DNA of 64,000 bases from Cohnella nanjingensis (GTDB lineage Bacteria; Bacillota; Bacilli; Paenibacillales; Paenibacillaceae): NCBI RefSeq assembly GCF_014212125.1, contig NZ_JACJVP010000061.1:1-64000 (forward strand), given 5' to 3'. The notes below the pieces were generated by a model. That model was not told where the DNA came from and searched no databases. It saw only the letters and a program-made list of their open reading frames with translations. Within the stretch, counting starts at the first letter, position 1. Every line of letters starts with the position of its first letter. The translations under genes and the position numbers were made by a program. Shown piece after piece: positions 10,295-19,053 of this stretch.

Positions 10295-11407
10295 ATGGAT
10301 TTCTGGACGATCGGGAACAAGGCGGGACTGTTGTTCTACATCATCGCGGTCCTCTACTTAGGGGCCTCCGACAACACGGCTTGGCTTACGTTGGCCTACT
10401 TAAGTTACCTCAGCCTGAACATGGCGATTCCGCTCTTCAAGCGCAAGCATCCAAAGCAGCTCATGATCTTTTTGTCGGCGGCGTGCGTCGTGTACTGCGC
10501 CGTTCGCTTGGACCCGCTGTTCATCGTGCTGTTGCCCGTCAACATCTACGAGTTCGTGTCTCTGCACGTCAGGCGGCGGCGATACGCGCTCCTGACCATG
10601 GCGGTGCCGGCCTTGTTCGTGCCGCAGGCGATGCTGCCCATCTACGTCCTGGCGGCCTTCCTCAGCTACCTCCTCTATGCGGGCAACCGCGTGCACATGG
10701 ACAAGCTGAAGGCTTACGAGGACGAGCGGGAGGCCATGCGGGACGACCTGCAGCGGCTGAGCCGGGCGCTGAACGAGAACAACGAATACATCCGGCAATC
10801 CGAATATACGATCAAGCTGGAGGAGCGCAACCGCCTCTCCCAGCGGATCCACGACGAGGTCGGGCACGCGATGGCCGGCGCTCTCATCCAGATGGAGGCG
10901 TCCAAGCGGCTGATGGCGTCCGACCGCGACAAAGCGTCGGAGCTGCTCCAGAACGCGATCGCGATCTCCAAGGAAGGGCTGGAGCGCATCCGATTGACGC
11001 TGAAGAACATGAAGCCGCGATCCGAGGAGCTCGGCATCAACCGCCTCCGGCTGTTCGTCGACGAGCTGTCGGCCAAGCACGCCATCGACGCAAAGCTGAC
11101 CTACGAAGGGAACTTGGATGTCATCACGCCGATTCAATGGAAGATTATCCAGCAGAACGCGACGGAGGCGGCTACGAATACGCTCAAGTACGGGCAGGCG
11201 ACGGAGATCCACTTCGAGGTCAAAGTGCTCAACACCGTCATCAAGGCGCTCGTCGCCGACAACGGCCGCGGCGCGCCCAAGATCGTCAAGGGCATCGGCA
11301 TCGTCGGCATGGAGGAGCGGGCGGCTTCGGCCGGCGGCACCGTCATCGTCGACGGCGCGAGAGGCTTCAGCGTGACGACGCTCCTGCCCTACGGCAGCCC
11401 GAAGTGA
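10295..11407 (+). CDS. NarL-family sensor histidine kinase
   Basis: A membrane sensor kinase of 370 residues. About five to six hydrophobic segments occupy residues ~8-128 with almost no extracellular domain, as in intramembrane-sensing kinases that detect envelope damage. A coiled coil follows (~135-175). The HisKA_3 box has ERNRLSQRIHDEVGHAMAG with phospho-acceptor H186. The ATPase domain shows an N-box-like EAATNTLKYG, then DNGRG and GIGIVGMEER. It pairs with the response regulator upstream, and the layout resembles LiaS/LnrJ-type sensors. The signal is unknown. Confidence 0.9.
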   Translation: MDFWTIGNKAGLLFYIIAVLYLGASDNTAWLTLAYLSYLSLNMAIPLFKRKHPKQLMIFLSAACVVYCAVRLDPLFIVLLPVNIYEFVSLHVRRRRYALLTMAVPALFVPQAMLPIYVLAAFLSYLLYAGNRVHMDKLKAYEDEREAMRDDLQRLSRALNENNEYIRQSEYTIKLEERNRLSQRIHDEVGHAMAGALIQMEASKRLMASDRDKASELLQNAIAISKEGLERIRLTLKNMKPRSEELGINRLRLFVDELSAKHAIDAKLTYEGNLDVITPIQWKIIQQNATEAATNTLKYGQATEIHFEVKVLNTVIKALVADNGRGAPKIVKGIGIVGMEERAASAGGTVIVDGARGFSVTTLLPYGSPK

Positions 11408-11449
11408 ACAATCTCATGAAGGCAAATATGATATTTCTCATATGCAAAG

Positions 11450-11487
11450 GATGAACTTATGCACTGACATAGGTTCATCTTTTTTCT
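11450..11487 (+). terminator. Terminator after the sensor kinase
   Basis: GATGAACTTATG and CATAGGTTCATC form a long stem around CACTGA, followed by TTTTTTCTT. The two-component genes and the ABC genes are therefore probably separate transcription units, the latter being the likely target of the regulator. Confidence 0.85.
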
Positions 11488-11530
11488 TAGAATGAGTTCA
11501 TAAGCCAATACGAAGCGGGAGTGAAACGCG

Positions 11531-12469
11531 ATGAGCAACGTACTCGAGATTCGCAACTTAACCAAGAAGTTCGGCGACTTTATCGCAGTCGACAATATGT
11601 CGCTGGCGGTGCGCGAGGGAGAGATCTTCGGGTTCCTGGGGGCGAACGGCGCCGGCAAGAGCACGACGATCAACATGATCTCCTCCTTGCTGCGCAGCAC
11701 GAAGGGCGAGATCGATCTCCTCGGCAAGAACATCGCGAAGAACGCCAAGTTCGCCAAGTCGAACATCGGCGTCGTCCCTCAGGATCTGGCCATCTACGAA
11801 GACATGACCGCCTACGAGAACGTGAGTTTCTTCGCCGGCCTGTACGGCTTGCGGGGGGAGCAGCTCAAGGAGCGGACGGTAGAGGCGCTGGAATTCGTCG
11901 GACTCGGCGACAAGCACAAGGCGTACCCGAAGAACTTCTCCGGCGGGATGAAGCGGAGACTGAACATCGCTTGCGCCATCGCGCACCGGCCGAAGCTGAT
12001 CATCATGGACGAACCGACCGTCGGCATCGACCCGCAATCGCGGAACTACATCCTGAACTCCGTACGGAAGCTGAACGACATGGGCTGCACGATCATCTAT
12101 ACGAGCCACTACATGGAAGAAGTCGAGGAGATCTGCACCCGCATCGCGATCGTGGACCACGGGAAGATCATCGCCGAAGGTACCAAAGAGCAGCTGAAGG
12201 CGATCATCACCGACACGAAGGACATCTGGATCGGTATCAAATCGGAGGACGAGATCAAAGTCGAATCGCTCAAGCAAATTCCGGGCGTCGCTACCGTCCG
12301 GATCGAAGACCAGATGGTCATGATCAACTCCAAGGCCGAGGTCAACAACCTGAACCAAATCATTCAGCAGCTCATCCGCGATCGCGCGGAGATCCGTTCG
12401 GTCGAAGAGCAGGCGCCGAACCTCGAGACCGTATTCTTGACCTTGACCGGCCGGAACCTGAGGGACTAA
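11531..12469 (+). CDS. ABC-2 exporter ATPase (LnrL-like)
   Basis: A 312-residue ATP-binding subunit of an ABC-2 exporter. Walker A GANGAGKST is at residues 37-45, the Q-loop at VVPQDLAIYEDMTAYENV, the signature NFSGGMKRRLNIACA near 138-152 and Walker B LIIMDEPTVGID near 156-167, with a switch His in YTSHYMEE. The C-terminal ~90 residues form the extra domain often found in antibiotic or lipid exporter ATPases. GGGAGTGAAACGCG precedes ATG 11531. It is followed by two permease genes, giving the same content as the linearmycin-resistance LnrLMN exporter. The substrate is inferred only. Confidence 0.9.
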   Translation: MSNVLEIRNLTKKFGDFIAVDNMSLAVREGEIFGFLGANGAGKSTTINMISSLLRSTKGEIDLLGKNIAKNAKFAKSNIGVVPQDLAIYEDMTAYENVSFFAGLYGLRGEQLKERTVEALEFVGLGDKHKAYPKNFSGGMKRRLNIACAIAHRPKLIIMDEPTVGIDPQSRNYILNSVRKLNDMGCTIIYTSHYMEEVEEICTRIAIVDHGKIIAEGTKEQLKAIITDTKDIWIGIKSEDEIKVESLKQIPGVATVRIEDQMVMINSKAEVNNLNQIIQQLIRDRAEIRSVEEQAPNLETVFLTLTGRNLRD

Positions 12470-12483
12470 GGAGGGGATCACCC

Positions 12484-13608
12484 GTGAAAACGTTAATTAT
12501 CGCACTTAAGGAGATCAAACAGGCGCTGCGCGACAAACGGACGTTTGTGTTCATGCTGGCCTTCCCGATCGTCCTTATTCTTATCCTGGGGATGGCGCTG
12601 TCCAATGCGTTCAGCGGCAACGTCGAGCTTGGCGAGATGAAGGTGCTGTACAAAGATACGGGAGCGAGCCCGGCGCTCGGCGGCTACTGGGACGGCTTCG
12701 TCAAGACGGTCGGACAGGGGAACGTTCATTTCACGCCGCTCGGCGAGGGGATGAACGGTCAGGAGGAAGTGAAGAGCGACAACTACGTCGCCTATGTGGA
12801 GCTTGGAAATGAAGGCATTCGCTTCTACGGCAGCACGAAGAGCACGATCGAAGACAACATCGTGCAGGGGATGCTAACGGCGTTCGCGCAGCGGTACAAC
12901 TTGGCGGCTTCGGCGATGAAGACGGACCCCGCGGCGGCTCAGGCGGTACTCGCGAACGCGAGCGCGCCGCACGACATCGTCAAGGAGACGGCGCTCCAGG
13001 CGGATAAGTCGCCCGGCTCCATCGATTACTACGCGATCGCGATGACGACGATGATCGCGCTGTACGCGGCCATGTCGGCGAGTTCCCTAATCCGGGGAGA
13101 GCGGTCCCGCAATACGGCCATCCGTCTCTCGGCGGCTCCCGTCTCCAAGAGCGAGATTTTCGCCGGCAAAATTATCGGCTGCCTCTTCTCGAATCTGATC
13201 TGCGTCCTGGCGGTCGTCTTGTTCAGCAAGTACGTGTTCAAAGCCGATTGGGGCGATCACTTCGGCATGGTGTTCCTCGTGCTGCTAAGCGAGGTGCTGC
13301 TCGCCGTCTCGCTGGGACTCGGCCTCAGCTACTTCTTCAAGGGCGAAACGGCGCGCTCGATCGTCATGATCTTCACGCAGCTGGCCTCGTTCCTCGGCGG
13401 CGCCTACTTCCCGATCGGAGACGCGGATAACTTTATGGGCGCGGTCACCAACCTCTCTCCGCTTCGCTGGGCCAACGTGGCCATCAACAAAATCATCTAC
13501 TCGAACGAACTCGGCGCGGCGCTGCCCGCCATCGGCTTGAACCTGGCAATAGCCGTCGCCTTCCTGGCGATCGCGATCATCTCCATGCGCAGACGGGAGG
13601 CGCTCTAA
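12484..13608 (+). CDS. ABC-2 exporter permease, first subunit
   Basis: A 374-residue ABC-2 permease. One N-terminal transmembrane helix (~19-42) is followed by a large extracytoplasmic domain (~45-175) and then five hydrophobic helices (~185-370). This is the YhgE/ABC2_membrane_3 layout. The GTG start at 12484 lies shortly after AAGGAGGGG. It is translated 14 bases after the ATPase gene and one base before the second permease gene. The pair would form a heteromeric membrane channel, as LnrM and LnrN do. Confidence 0.88.
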   Translation: MKTLIIALKEIKQALRDKRTFVFMLAFPIVLILILGMALSNAFSGNVELGEMKVLYKDTGASPALGGYWDGFVKTVGQGNVHFTPLGEGMNGQEEVKSDNYVAYVELGNEGIRFYGSTKSTIEDNIVQGMLTAFAQRYNLAASAMKTDPAAAQAVLANASAPHDIVKETALQADKSPGSIDYYAIAMTTMIALYAAMSASSLIRGERSRNTAIRLSAAPVSKSEIFAGKIIGCLFSNLICVLAVVLFSKYVFKADWGDHFGMVFLVLLSEVLLAVSLGLGLSYFFKGETARSIVMIFTQLASFLGGAYFPIGDADNFMGAVTNLSPLRWANVAINKIIYSNELGAALPAIGLNLAIAVAFLAIAIISMRRREAL

Positions 13609-13609
13609 T

Positions 13610-14758
13610 ATGAACGAGATTCTATGGCTGGTACGCAAGACGCTGCGGTCGACGTTCCGCAAAAAATCGAGTTGGCTCGTGTTCATCGGTCTTCCGCTGA
13701 TCGGCGTGCTGGTCTCCATGCTCCTCTACGGCAGCTTCAACGGGCAGCCCTTGCGCGTCGGGATCGTGAACGCGGACGGCGATCAAGCGTTGACGCAAGA
13801 CGCGATCCAGTTCATTCAAGGACTGGATCAGGTCAAAATCACGCTGATGGACGACGAGACGCTGCGCAGCGACATCGCGGCCGGCAAGCTCGACACCGGC
13901 ATCCGCTTCGGTGCGGGCTTCGGGGAGAGCCTCGGAGCGGGCCGGCCCGCGGACGTTCAGGTGCTGTCGGTCAAGGGCGCGTCGGTAACCGCGTACGTCA
14001 AAGCCATGCTGAACGACTACCTGGGGAACGTCGCCTCGATCGCCCAATCGGTCCAAGGCGACAAGGCTGCCTTCGATCGGCTTTATGAAGCCTACCGCCA
14101 GAGCAGCTTCAAGGTAAGCGCGGAGACGCTCGAAGACACCTCCCACGTCAAAGACATGACTTACCAGTCGCTCGGCTTCCTTATCGCGTTCATGATGTTC
14201 TCGTCGGTGAACTTGACCGAGCTGATCCTGAAGGAGAAAGAAAACCGCACTTTCCTGCGGCTCCTTTCCTCGCCGGTCTCGGCCAGAACGTACGTCTTGT
14301 CCAATGTGCTGGTGAACCTGTTCGTCATCGTGATCCAGATCGTGGCGACGCTGTTCTTTATGAAGAACGTCTTCCACATCGACTCCGGCATCCCGACCGG
14401 CGAATTGATCACCGTGCTGCTCCTGTTCGGCCTCGCCGCGATCAGCCTCTCGCTGCTCATCGTCGCCTTCGCGAAGACGACCGCTTCGGCCGGCGCGCTG
14501 TCCAATCTGATCGTCACGCCGACCTGCCTGCTCGCCGGCTGCTACTTCCCGATGGACATCATGCCGGACGCCGTGAAGCGGATCTCGAACTTCCTCCCTC
14601 AGCACTGGCTGCTCGATACGGTTAACAAGCTGCAGCACGGCGAGGCGTTCGGGAGCCTGTACTTGAACCTAGCGATCCTGCTCGCGTTCGCCGCCGCATT
14701 CGCGCTGATCGCGATCTACCGCTTCGGGCGGAACAACGACACGCGGCTGTTCGTCTAA
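13610..14758 (+). CDS. ABC-2 exporter permease, second subunit
   Basis: A 382-residue ABC-2 permease with the same layout as its neighbour: one helix at ~22-40, an external domain to ~180 and five to six helices to the C-terminus. The conserved LTELILKEKENRTFLRLLSSPVS segment just before the last helices is typical of ABC-2 exporters. It begins one base after the preceding stop, so translation is probably coupled. It is the last gene of the exporter unit. GC-rich hairpin-forming sequence follows (about 14900-14935). Confidence 0.88.
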   Translation: MNEILWLVRKTLRSTFRKKSSWLVFIGLPLIGVLVSMLLYGSFNGQPLRVGIVNADGDQALTQDAIQFIQGLDQVKITLMDDETLRSDIAAGKLDTGIRFGAGFGESLGAGRPADVQVLSVKGASVTAYVKAMLNDYLGNVASIAQSVQGDKAAFDRLYEAYRQSSFKVSAETLEDTSHVKDMTYQSLGFLIAFMMFSSVNLTELILKEKENRTFLRLLSSPVSARTYVLSNVLVNLFVIVIQIVATLFFMKNVFHIDSGIPTGELITVLLLFGLAAISLSLLIVAFAKTTASAGALSNLIVTPTCLLAGCYFPMDIMPDAVKRISNFLPQHWLLDTVNKLQHGEAFGSLYLNLAILLAFAAAFALIAIYRFGRNNDTRLFV

Positions 14759-14972
14759 ATCCCGACGCGGGCGAAGCAGCCGATCCTCAGGGCGGAGCGG
14801 CCGGAGCCGCGAGCCGCCCTTCGCCGGCGGGAGGGGCGTTCACCTTCCGGGCAGCCGGGCCATACCCTATTAGCAGCTGTGACTGCGGTCAGACTCTCCG
14901 TGCCGTTCGTCCCGCCCCGCGGGAGGACGGCGGCGGAGGGTTTTTGCCGTCGCGCGAGTAGGGGGAATCGTT

Positions 14973-15209
14973 GTGAATGGGAATCGGATCAGACGCTTAT
15001 ACAGAAATCTGCCGCACCGCAGCCGTCCCTATCGCTATGCGCCGTACCGACGGAGGCCGTTTGGCTGGCTGTCCTGGGCGCTAGCTGCAGTGGGGGTCGC
15101 GCTGCTGCTGGTGTTGCTCTTCAAGGTCCTCCTCCTGCTCTTGTACATGGCAGGCTGGATCCTGCTCCTCGCGGCGATCGCCGGATTGATCTGGTGGTGG
15201 TGGAGATAA
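14973..15209 (+). CDS. Small membrane protein, unknown function
   Basis: A 78-residue protein that I do not recognise. The first ~30 residues are very basic and aromatic (RRLYRNLPHRSRPYRYAPYR), then two hydrophobic segments (~32-55 and ~57-73) end in WWWWR. The GTG start at 14973 follows AGGGGG by seven bases, and a good terminator comes right after the gene, so it looks like a real single-gene unit. The basic head before the membrane suggests a cytoplasmic N-terminus. Confidence 0.65.
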   Translation: MNGNRIRRLYRNLPHRSRPYRYAPYRRRPFGWLSWALAAVGVALLLVLLFKVLLLLLYMAGWILLLAAIAGLIWWWWR

Positions 15210-15247
15210 GCGAGTGAAGGGAGTGAAGCATAGGCAGCTCCGAAGTA

Positions 15248-15277
15248 GGCCGCTTCCGTGGGGAGCGGCCTTTTTTT
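15248..15277 (+). terminator. Terminator after the small membrane protein gene
   Basis: GGCCGCTTCC and GGGAGCGGCC form a stem with a GTG loop, followed by seven T. Confidence 0.9.
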
Positions 15278-15366
15278 GCGGGGGAGGGCCGCGCGGACGC
15301 GGCGGGGTTTCCGGCCGCCCGCGCACCCGGCTACGGTTTGCGGAAGCCGAATTCGGGTAACGGGGT

Positions 15367-15395
15367 TTAACCGGAGTCCCGAACTATGGTACAAT
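15367..15395 (+). promoter_or_regulatory. Candidate radA promoter
   Basis: A -10 TACAAT at 15390-15395 lies 17 bp from a weak -35 TTAACC at 15367-15372. It is located between the preceding terminator and radA and would drive radA-disA. Confidence 0.55.
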
Positions 15396-15426
15396 TTTGG
15401 TAATACCGCTTCACAAGGGGTCGTTC

Positions 15427-16794
15427 ATGGCCAAGCTAAAGATCAAGTTCGTCTGTTCGGAGTGCGGCACGGAGTCGCCCAAGTGGATGGGCAAGTGCCC
15501 GGGCTGCCACGCCTGGAACACGATGGTGGAGGAAGCCGAGACCGTCGTGAAGGCGCCGGTGGGACGTACGGAGCTCACCCGGACGAAAGAAAAAGCGCAA
15601 TCCATCATACACATAGAAAGTGGCCGCGAGCCCCGGATTCCGACCGGACTCGGCGAACTCAACCGGGTGCTGGGCGGCGGACTCGTACCCGGCTCGCTGC
15701 TGCTCGTCGGCGGGGATCCGGGCATCGGCAAGTCGACGCTGCTCTTGCAGACGTCGCACGCGCTGACCGCGCAGGGACTGAAGGTGCTATATGTATCCGG
15801 AGAAGAATCCGTTCGCCAGACGAAGCTTCGGGCCGACCGGCTAGGCGCGCTGAGCGAGCATCTATACGTCCTGTGCGAGACGAATCTCGATCTCGTCGAA
15901 GAGGCGATCGCGCAGGTGCGGCCGGACTTTCTGGTCATCGATTCGATCCAGACGGTGTACCGGCCCGATGTGCCGTCCGCGCCGGGCAGCGTCGCGCAAG
16001 TGCGCGAATGCACGGCGCAGTTCATGCGCATCTCCAAAGGCAACGGCGTGGCCACCGTGCTCGTCGGCCACGTCACGAAGGAAGGCGCGATTGCAGGTCC
16101 CAGGCTCCTCGAGCATATGGTCGACTGCGTGCTGTATTTCGAAGGCGAGCGCCATCATTCCTACCGGCTGCTGCGCGCGGTGAAGAATCGCTTCGGTTCC
16201 ACGAACGAGATCGGAATCTTCGACATGTCGGAGGACGGCCTCCGCGAGGTGACCAATCCCTCCGAGCTGTTCCTGTCCGAGCGCCCGCTGGGCGTAGCGG
16301 GCTCGACCGTCGTCGCCAGCATGGAGGGGACGCGGCCGGTGCTCGTCGAGCTGCAGGCGCTCGTAGCGCCCACGAACTTCCCTTCGCCCAGGCGGATGTC
16401 GTCCGGGGTGGACCACCATCGGATCACGCTCGTGATCGCGGTGCTGGAGAAGCGGATGGGCATGTTCATGCAGAACCAAGATGCGTACGTCAACGTGGCG
16501 GGAGGGGTCAAGCTTGACGAGCCCGCGGCCGATCTGGCGGCGGCGGTCAGCCTGGCTTCGAGCTTCCGCGACCTGCCTACGCGCCCGTTCGACGCCGTGT
16601 TCGGCGAAGTCGGCCTGACCGGCGAGGTTCGCGCCGTCTCCCGCGCGGAGCAGCGCGTGAAGGAAGCGCTCAAGCTTGGCTTCAAGCGAGTCATCCTGCC
16701 GGAGGCCAGCATCAAAGGCTGGCAGCCGCCGGCCGGTATTGAATTGGTTCCCGTGAAGTCGGTCGCGGAAGCCTTGAAAGCTGCACTGGAATAG
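15427..16794 (+). CDS. radA: RadA, DNA repair and recombination ATPase
   Basis: A 455-residue RecA-like branch-migration helicase. It starts with a C4 zinc finger (C10, C13, C24, C27). The ATPase domain has Walker A GGDPGIGKST near 95-104 and the RadA-specific KNRFGSTNEIG motif near 254-264. The C-terminal Lon-protease-like domain (VNVAGGVKLDEPAADLA region onward) is catalytically inactive in this family. I start at ATG 15427 after AAGGGG; an in-frame ATG 30 bases upstream is less likely. It is followed by disA 17 bases on, the usual Bacillota pair. Confidence 0.96.
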   Translation: MAKLKIKFVCSECGTESPKWMGKCPGCHAWNTMVEEAETVVKAPVGRTELTRTKEKAQSIIHIESGREPRIPTGLGELNRVLGGGLVPGSLLLVGGDPGIGKSTLLLQTSHALTAQGLKVLYVSGEESVRQTKLRADRLGALSEHLYVLCETNLDLVEEAIAQVRPDFLVIDSIQTVYRPDVPSAPGSVAQVRECTAQFMRISKGNGVATVLVGHVTKEGAIAGPRLLEHMVDCVLYFEGERHHSYRLLRAVKNRFGSTNEIGIFDMSEDGLREVTNPSELFLSERPLGVAGSTVVASMEGTRPVLVELQALVAPTNFPSPRRMSSGVDHHRITLVIAVLEKRMGMFMQNQDAYVNVAGGVKLDEPAADLAAAVSLASSFRDLPTRPFDAVFGEVGLTGEVRAVSRAEQRVKEALKLGFKRVILPEASIKGWQPPAGIELVPVKSVAEALKAALE

Positions 16795-16811
16795 GGGGTG
16801 TCGGAACAAAC

Positions 16812-17903
16812 ATGAAAGAAACCAAAGAGAAAGAGAACCACCCGCAAGAGACGATGAACCAGCTGCTCCAGATGGTGGCTCCGGGCATGCCTTTCCGCGA
16901 CGGGCTCGAGAACGTGCTGCGCGCGAAGACGGGCGCGCTGATCGTGGTGGGATACAGTCCCGAAGTGATGGAGGTCGTGGACGGCGGCTTCTCCATCAAT
17001 TGCGATTTCAGTCCGAACTACCTGTACGAGCTCGCCAAGATGGACGGAGCGATCATCCTGAGCGAGGACGCGAAGCGGATTCTGTACGCCAATACGCAGC
17101 TCATTCCGGATTCCTCGATCCCTTCGATCGAGACGGGGATCCGGCACCGGACGGCGGAGCGGGTGGCCAAGCAGACGGGCAAGCTGGTCGTCTCCATCTC
17201 TCAGCGCCGGAATATCATCACGCTGTACCAGGGCCATCTGCGCTACTCGCTCAAGGACATGGGCGTCATCCTGACGAAGGCCAACCAGGCGATCCAGACG
17301 CTGGAGAAATACCGGGCGGTCTACACGCAGGCGCTGACCAACCTGTCCGCGCTGGAATTCGAGGAGCTCGTGACGATGCACGAGGTCGCCTATGTCATCC
17401 AACGCGCCGAGATGGTGCTCCGCATCAAGATGGAGATCAACCGCTACGTGCTGGAGCTGGGCAACGAAGGCCGCCTGATCAGCATGCAGATGGAGGAGCT
17501 GGTCGGCTCCGCCGAGGAAGAGGCGCGCCTGCTGCTCAAAGACTATGCCCGCGACGCGAACGACGACCGGATCCGGGAGATTCAGAACTTGTTAAAGAAG
17601 CTGACGTCGGAAGAACTGCTTGACACGGCCCATTTGATCCGCGTTCTCGGGTACGCCTCGCTCAACTCGGTCGCCGAAGACGGCTTCCTGCCGCGCGGCT
17701 ACCGGATGCTGAGCAAGATCCCGCGCCTGCCGAGCATCATCATCCACAACCTGGTCGAACGGTTCGGCGCGCTGCCGCACATCGTCCTGGCTTCGATCGA
17801 GGAGCTCGACGAGGTGGACGGTATCGGCGAAGTGCGCGCGCGCACGATCAAAGAGGGCTTGAAACGCATTCAAGAGCAGGTGTTTATTGACAGACAGATA
17901 TAG
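16812..17903 (+). CDS. disA: DisA, c-di-AMP synthase and DNA integrity scanner
   Basis: Makes cyclic di-AMP from two ATP while scanning DNA; branched DNA stops it. The 363-residue product has the N-terminal diadenylate cyclase domain with DGA near residues 78-80 and RHR near 111-113, a helical spine, and a C-terminal HhH DNA-binding domain (LDEVDGIGEVRARTIKEGL). Both catalytic motifs are intact. It forms an operon with radA, whose product inhibits DisA in B. subtilis. Confidence 0.96.
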   Translation: MKETKEKENHPQETMNQLLQMVAPGMPFRDGLENVLRAKTGALIVVGYSPEVMEVVDGGFSINCDFSPNYLYELAKMDGAIILSEDAKRILYANTQLIPDSSIPSIETGIRHRTAERVAKQTGKLVVSISQRRNIITLYQGHLRYSLKDMGVILTKANQAIQTLEKYRAVYTQALTNLSALEFEELVTMHEVAYVIQRAEMVLRIKMEINRYVLELGNEGRLISMQMEELVGSAEEEARLLLKDYARDANDDRIREIQNLLKKLTSEELLDTAHLIRVLGYASLNSVAEDGFLPRGYRMLSKIPRLPSIIIHNLVERFGALPHIVLASIEELDEVDGIGEVRARTIKEGLKRIQEQVFIDRQI

Positions 17904-18051
17904 GGAGACTACAATGGGGGTTGTCGTTTTCGGGGAGAGTGCCTAATTTTTTCCGGCGACGGCATGCCATTTAAGACTTGTCCACGTCCCGCCGGTTAGA
18001 CCGGCTGTTACATACGGGCGGATTGGGCATAGTAAAGCCGAGGTGGAATCG

Positions 18052-18804
18052 ATGATCACAAAGTCCATACCAAGCTTGTTCACAGTGGGCAACCTGTTCC
18101 TGGGCGTACTCTCCATCATTATGGCGTTTAACGACAGGGCCGACGGCGCCGCCTTGCTGGTGATCATCGCGATGCTGTTGGATGGCGTGGACGGCAGAGT
18201 GGCGCGCGCGCTGAACGCGCAGAGCGAATTCGGCAAGGAACTGGATTCGTTGTCCGACGTCATTTCCTTCGGCGTGGCTCCTGCTTTTATTATGTACCAA
18301 GCGGCCTTCACGAACGTGAGCCCGGCGCTGGCCTGGATCATCACCGCGATCTTCCCGATCTGCGGCGCGCTGCGTCTAGCCCGGTTCAACGTGATCGAAG
18401 GCGTACCCGGCTATTTCATCGGGCTTCCGATTCCGGCGGCCGGCGGCGTGCTGGCCACGCTTGCCTTGTTCCATAACGATCTGCGCGTATCCCTGCTGCT
18501 GATCAGCACGCTGGCTTTGTCCTTCTTGATGGTGAGCAGCTTGAAATATCCGAACTTCAAAAAGCTAGGATTGCCTAAGGCGGCGGTCTGGGCGGTGCCT
18601 CTGGTCGTCGCGGCGGCCGTGACGCTCGCGTTTATGTTCCCGCGGGCGATCCCCAAGTTTATCCTGTTGATGCTGCTCTTCTACGCGCTCTGGGGCTTAA
18701 AAAAAAACGTTGAACGCCTCATCCCCGGCCGGCGCGCCCGCCAGCGGAAGAAAAAGCGGCGCAATACCGAGGAAGACAATTCGCATTCCGAGCATAGCGC
18801 TTGA
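18052..18804 (+). CDS. pssA: PssA, CDP-diacylglycerol--serine O-phosphatidyltransferase
   Basis: Makes phosphatidylserine, the precursor of phosphatidylethanolamine, at the membrane. The CDP-alcohol phosphatidyltransferase signature is complete: DGRVAR at 47-52, G61, D65 and D69. The 250-residue product has about six to eight hydrophobic segments and a basic tail (RRARQRKKKRR). I choose ATG 18052, five bases after GAGGTGG; the GTG at 18043 lies inside that site. In B. subtilis yacL follows disA directly, so pssA is an insertion here. Confidence 0.93.
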   Translation: MITKSIPSLFTVGNLFLGVLSIIMAFNDRADGAALLVIIAMLLDGVDGRVARALNAQSEFGKELDSLSDVISFGVAPAFIMYQAAFTNVSPALAWIITAIFPICGALRLARFNVIEGVPGYFIGLPIPAAGGVLATLALFHNDLRVSLLLISTLALSFLMVSSLKYPNFKKLGLPKAAVWAVPLVVAAAVTLAFMFPRAIPKFILLMLLFYALWGLKKNVERLIPGRRARQRKKKRRNTEEDNSHSEHSA

Positions 18805-18960
18805 ACCGACGCCAGTCCTTTGTCAGAGGGGCTGGCGTTTTTCTGTGGCGGCGGCACGAGCGGTAGCGATAGAACGGGTGCATGAACCGACGCCTGTCCC
18901 TTGTAAGAGGGATGGCGTGTTTTGCGGCGGCGGGTAGGGCGATCGAAGAGGGTGGCCATA
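18803..18960 (+). repeat. Two tandem copies of a terminator-bearing unit after pssA
   Basis: Two ~80-bp units begin with GAACCGACGCC, at 18803 and 18883; the first overlaps the pssA stop codon. Each carries a terminator-like hairpin: ACGCCAG/CTGGCGT then TTTTT (18809-18842), and ACGCC/GGCGT then TGTTTT (18890-18923). A local duplication of the pssA terminator explains this. Confidence 0.7.
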
Positions 18961-18982
18961 ATCGCCCGGTACGCAAGCAAAT

Positions 18983-19022
18983 AACCCCCTGAATCCTTCC
19001 CGGGAGAAGGATTCAGGGGGTT
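18983..19022. terminator. Bidirectional terminator between convergent genes
   Basis: A perfect 17-bp stem, AACCCCCTGAATCCTTC with its complement, has the loop CCGGGA. It lies between pssA (+) and the following minus-strand gene and probably stops both. Confidence 0.85.
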
Positions 19023-19053
19023 GCGATTTGCATGCTTAACGCGCTTCCGGGAA

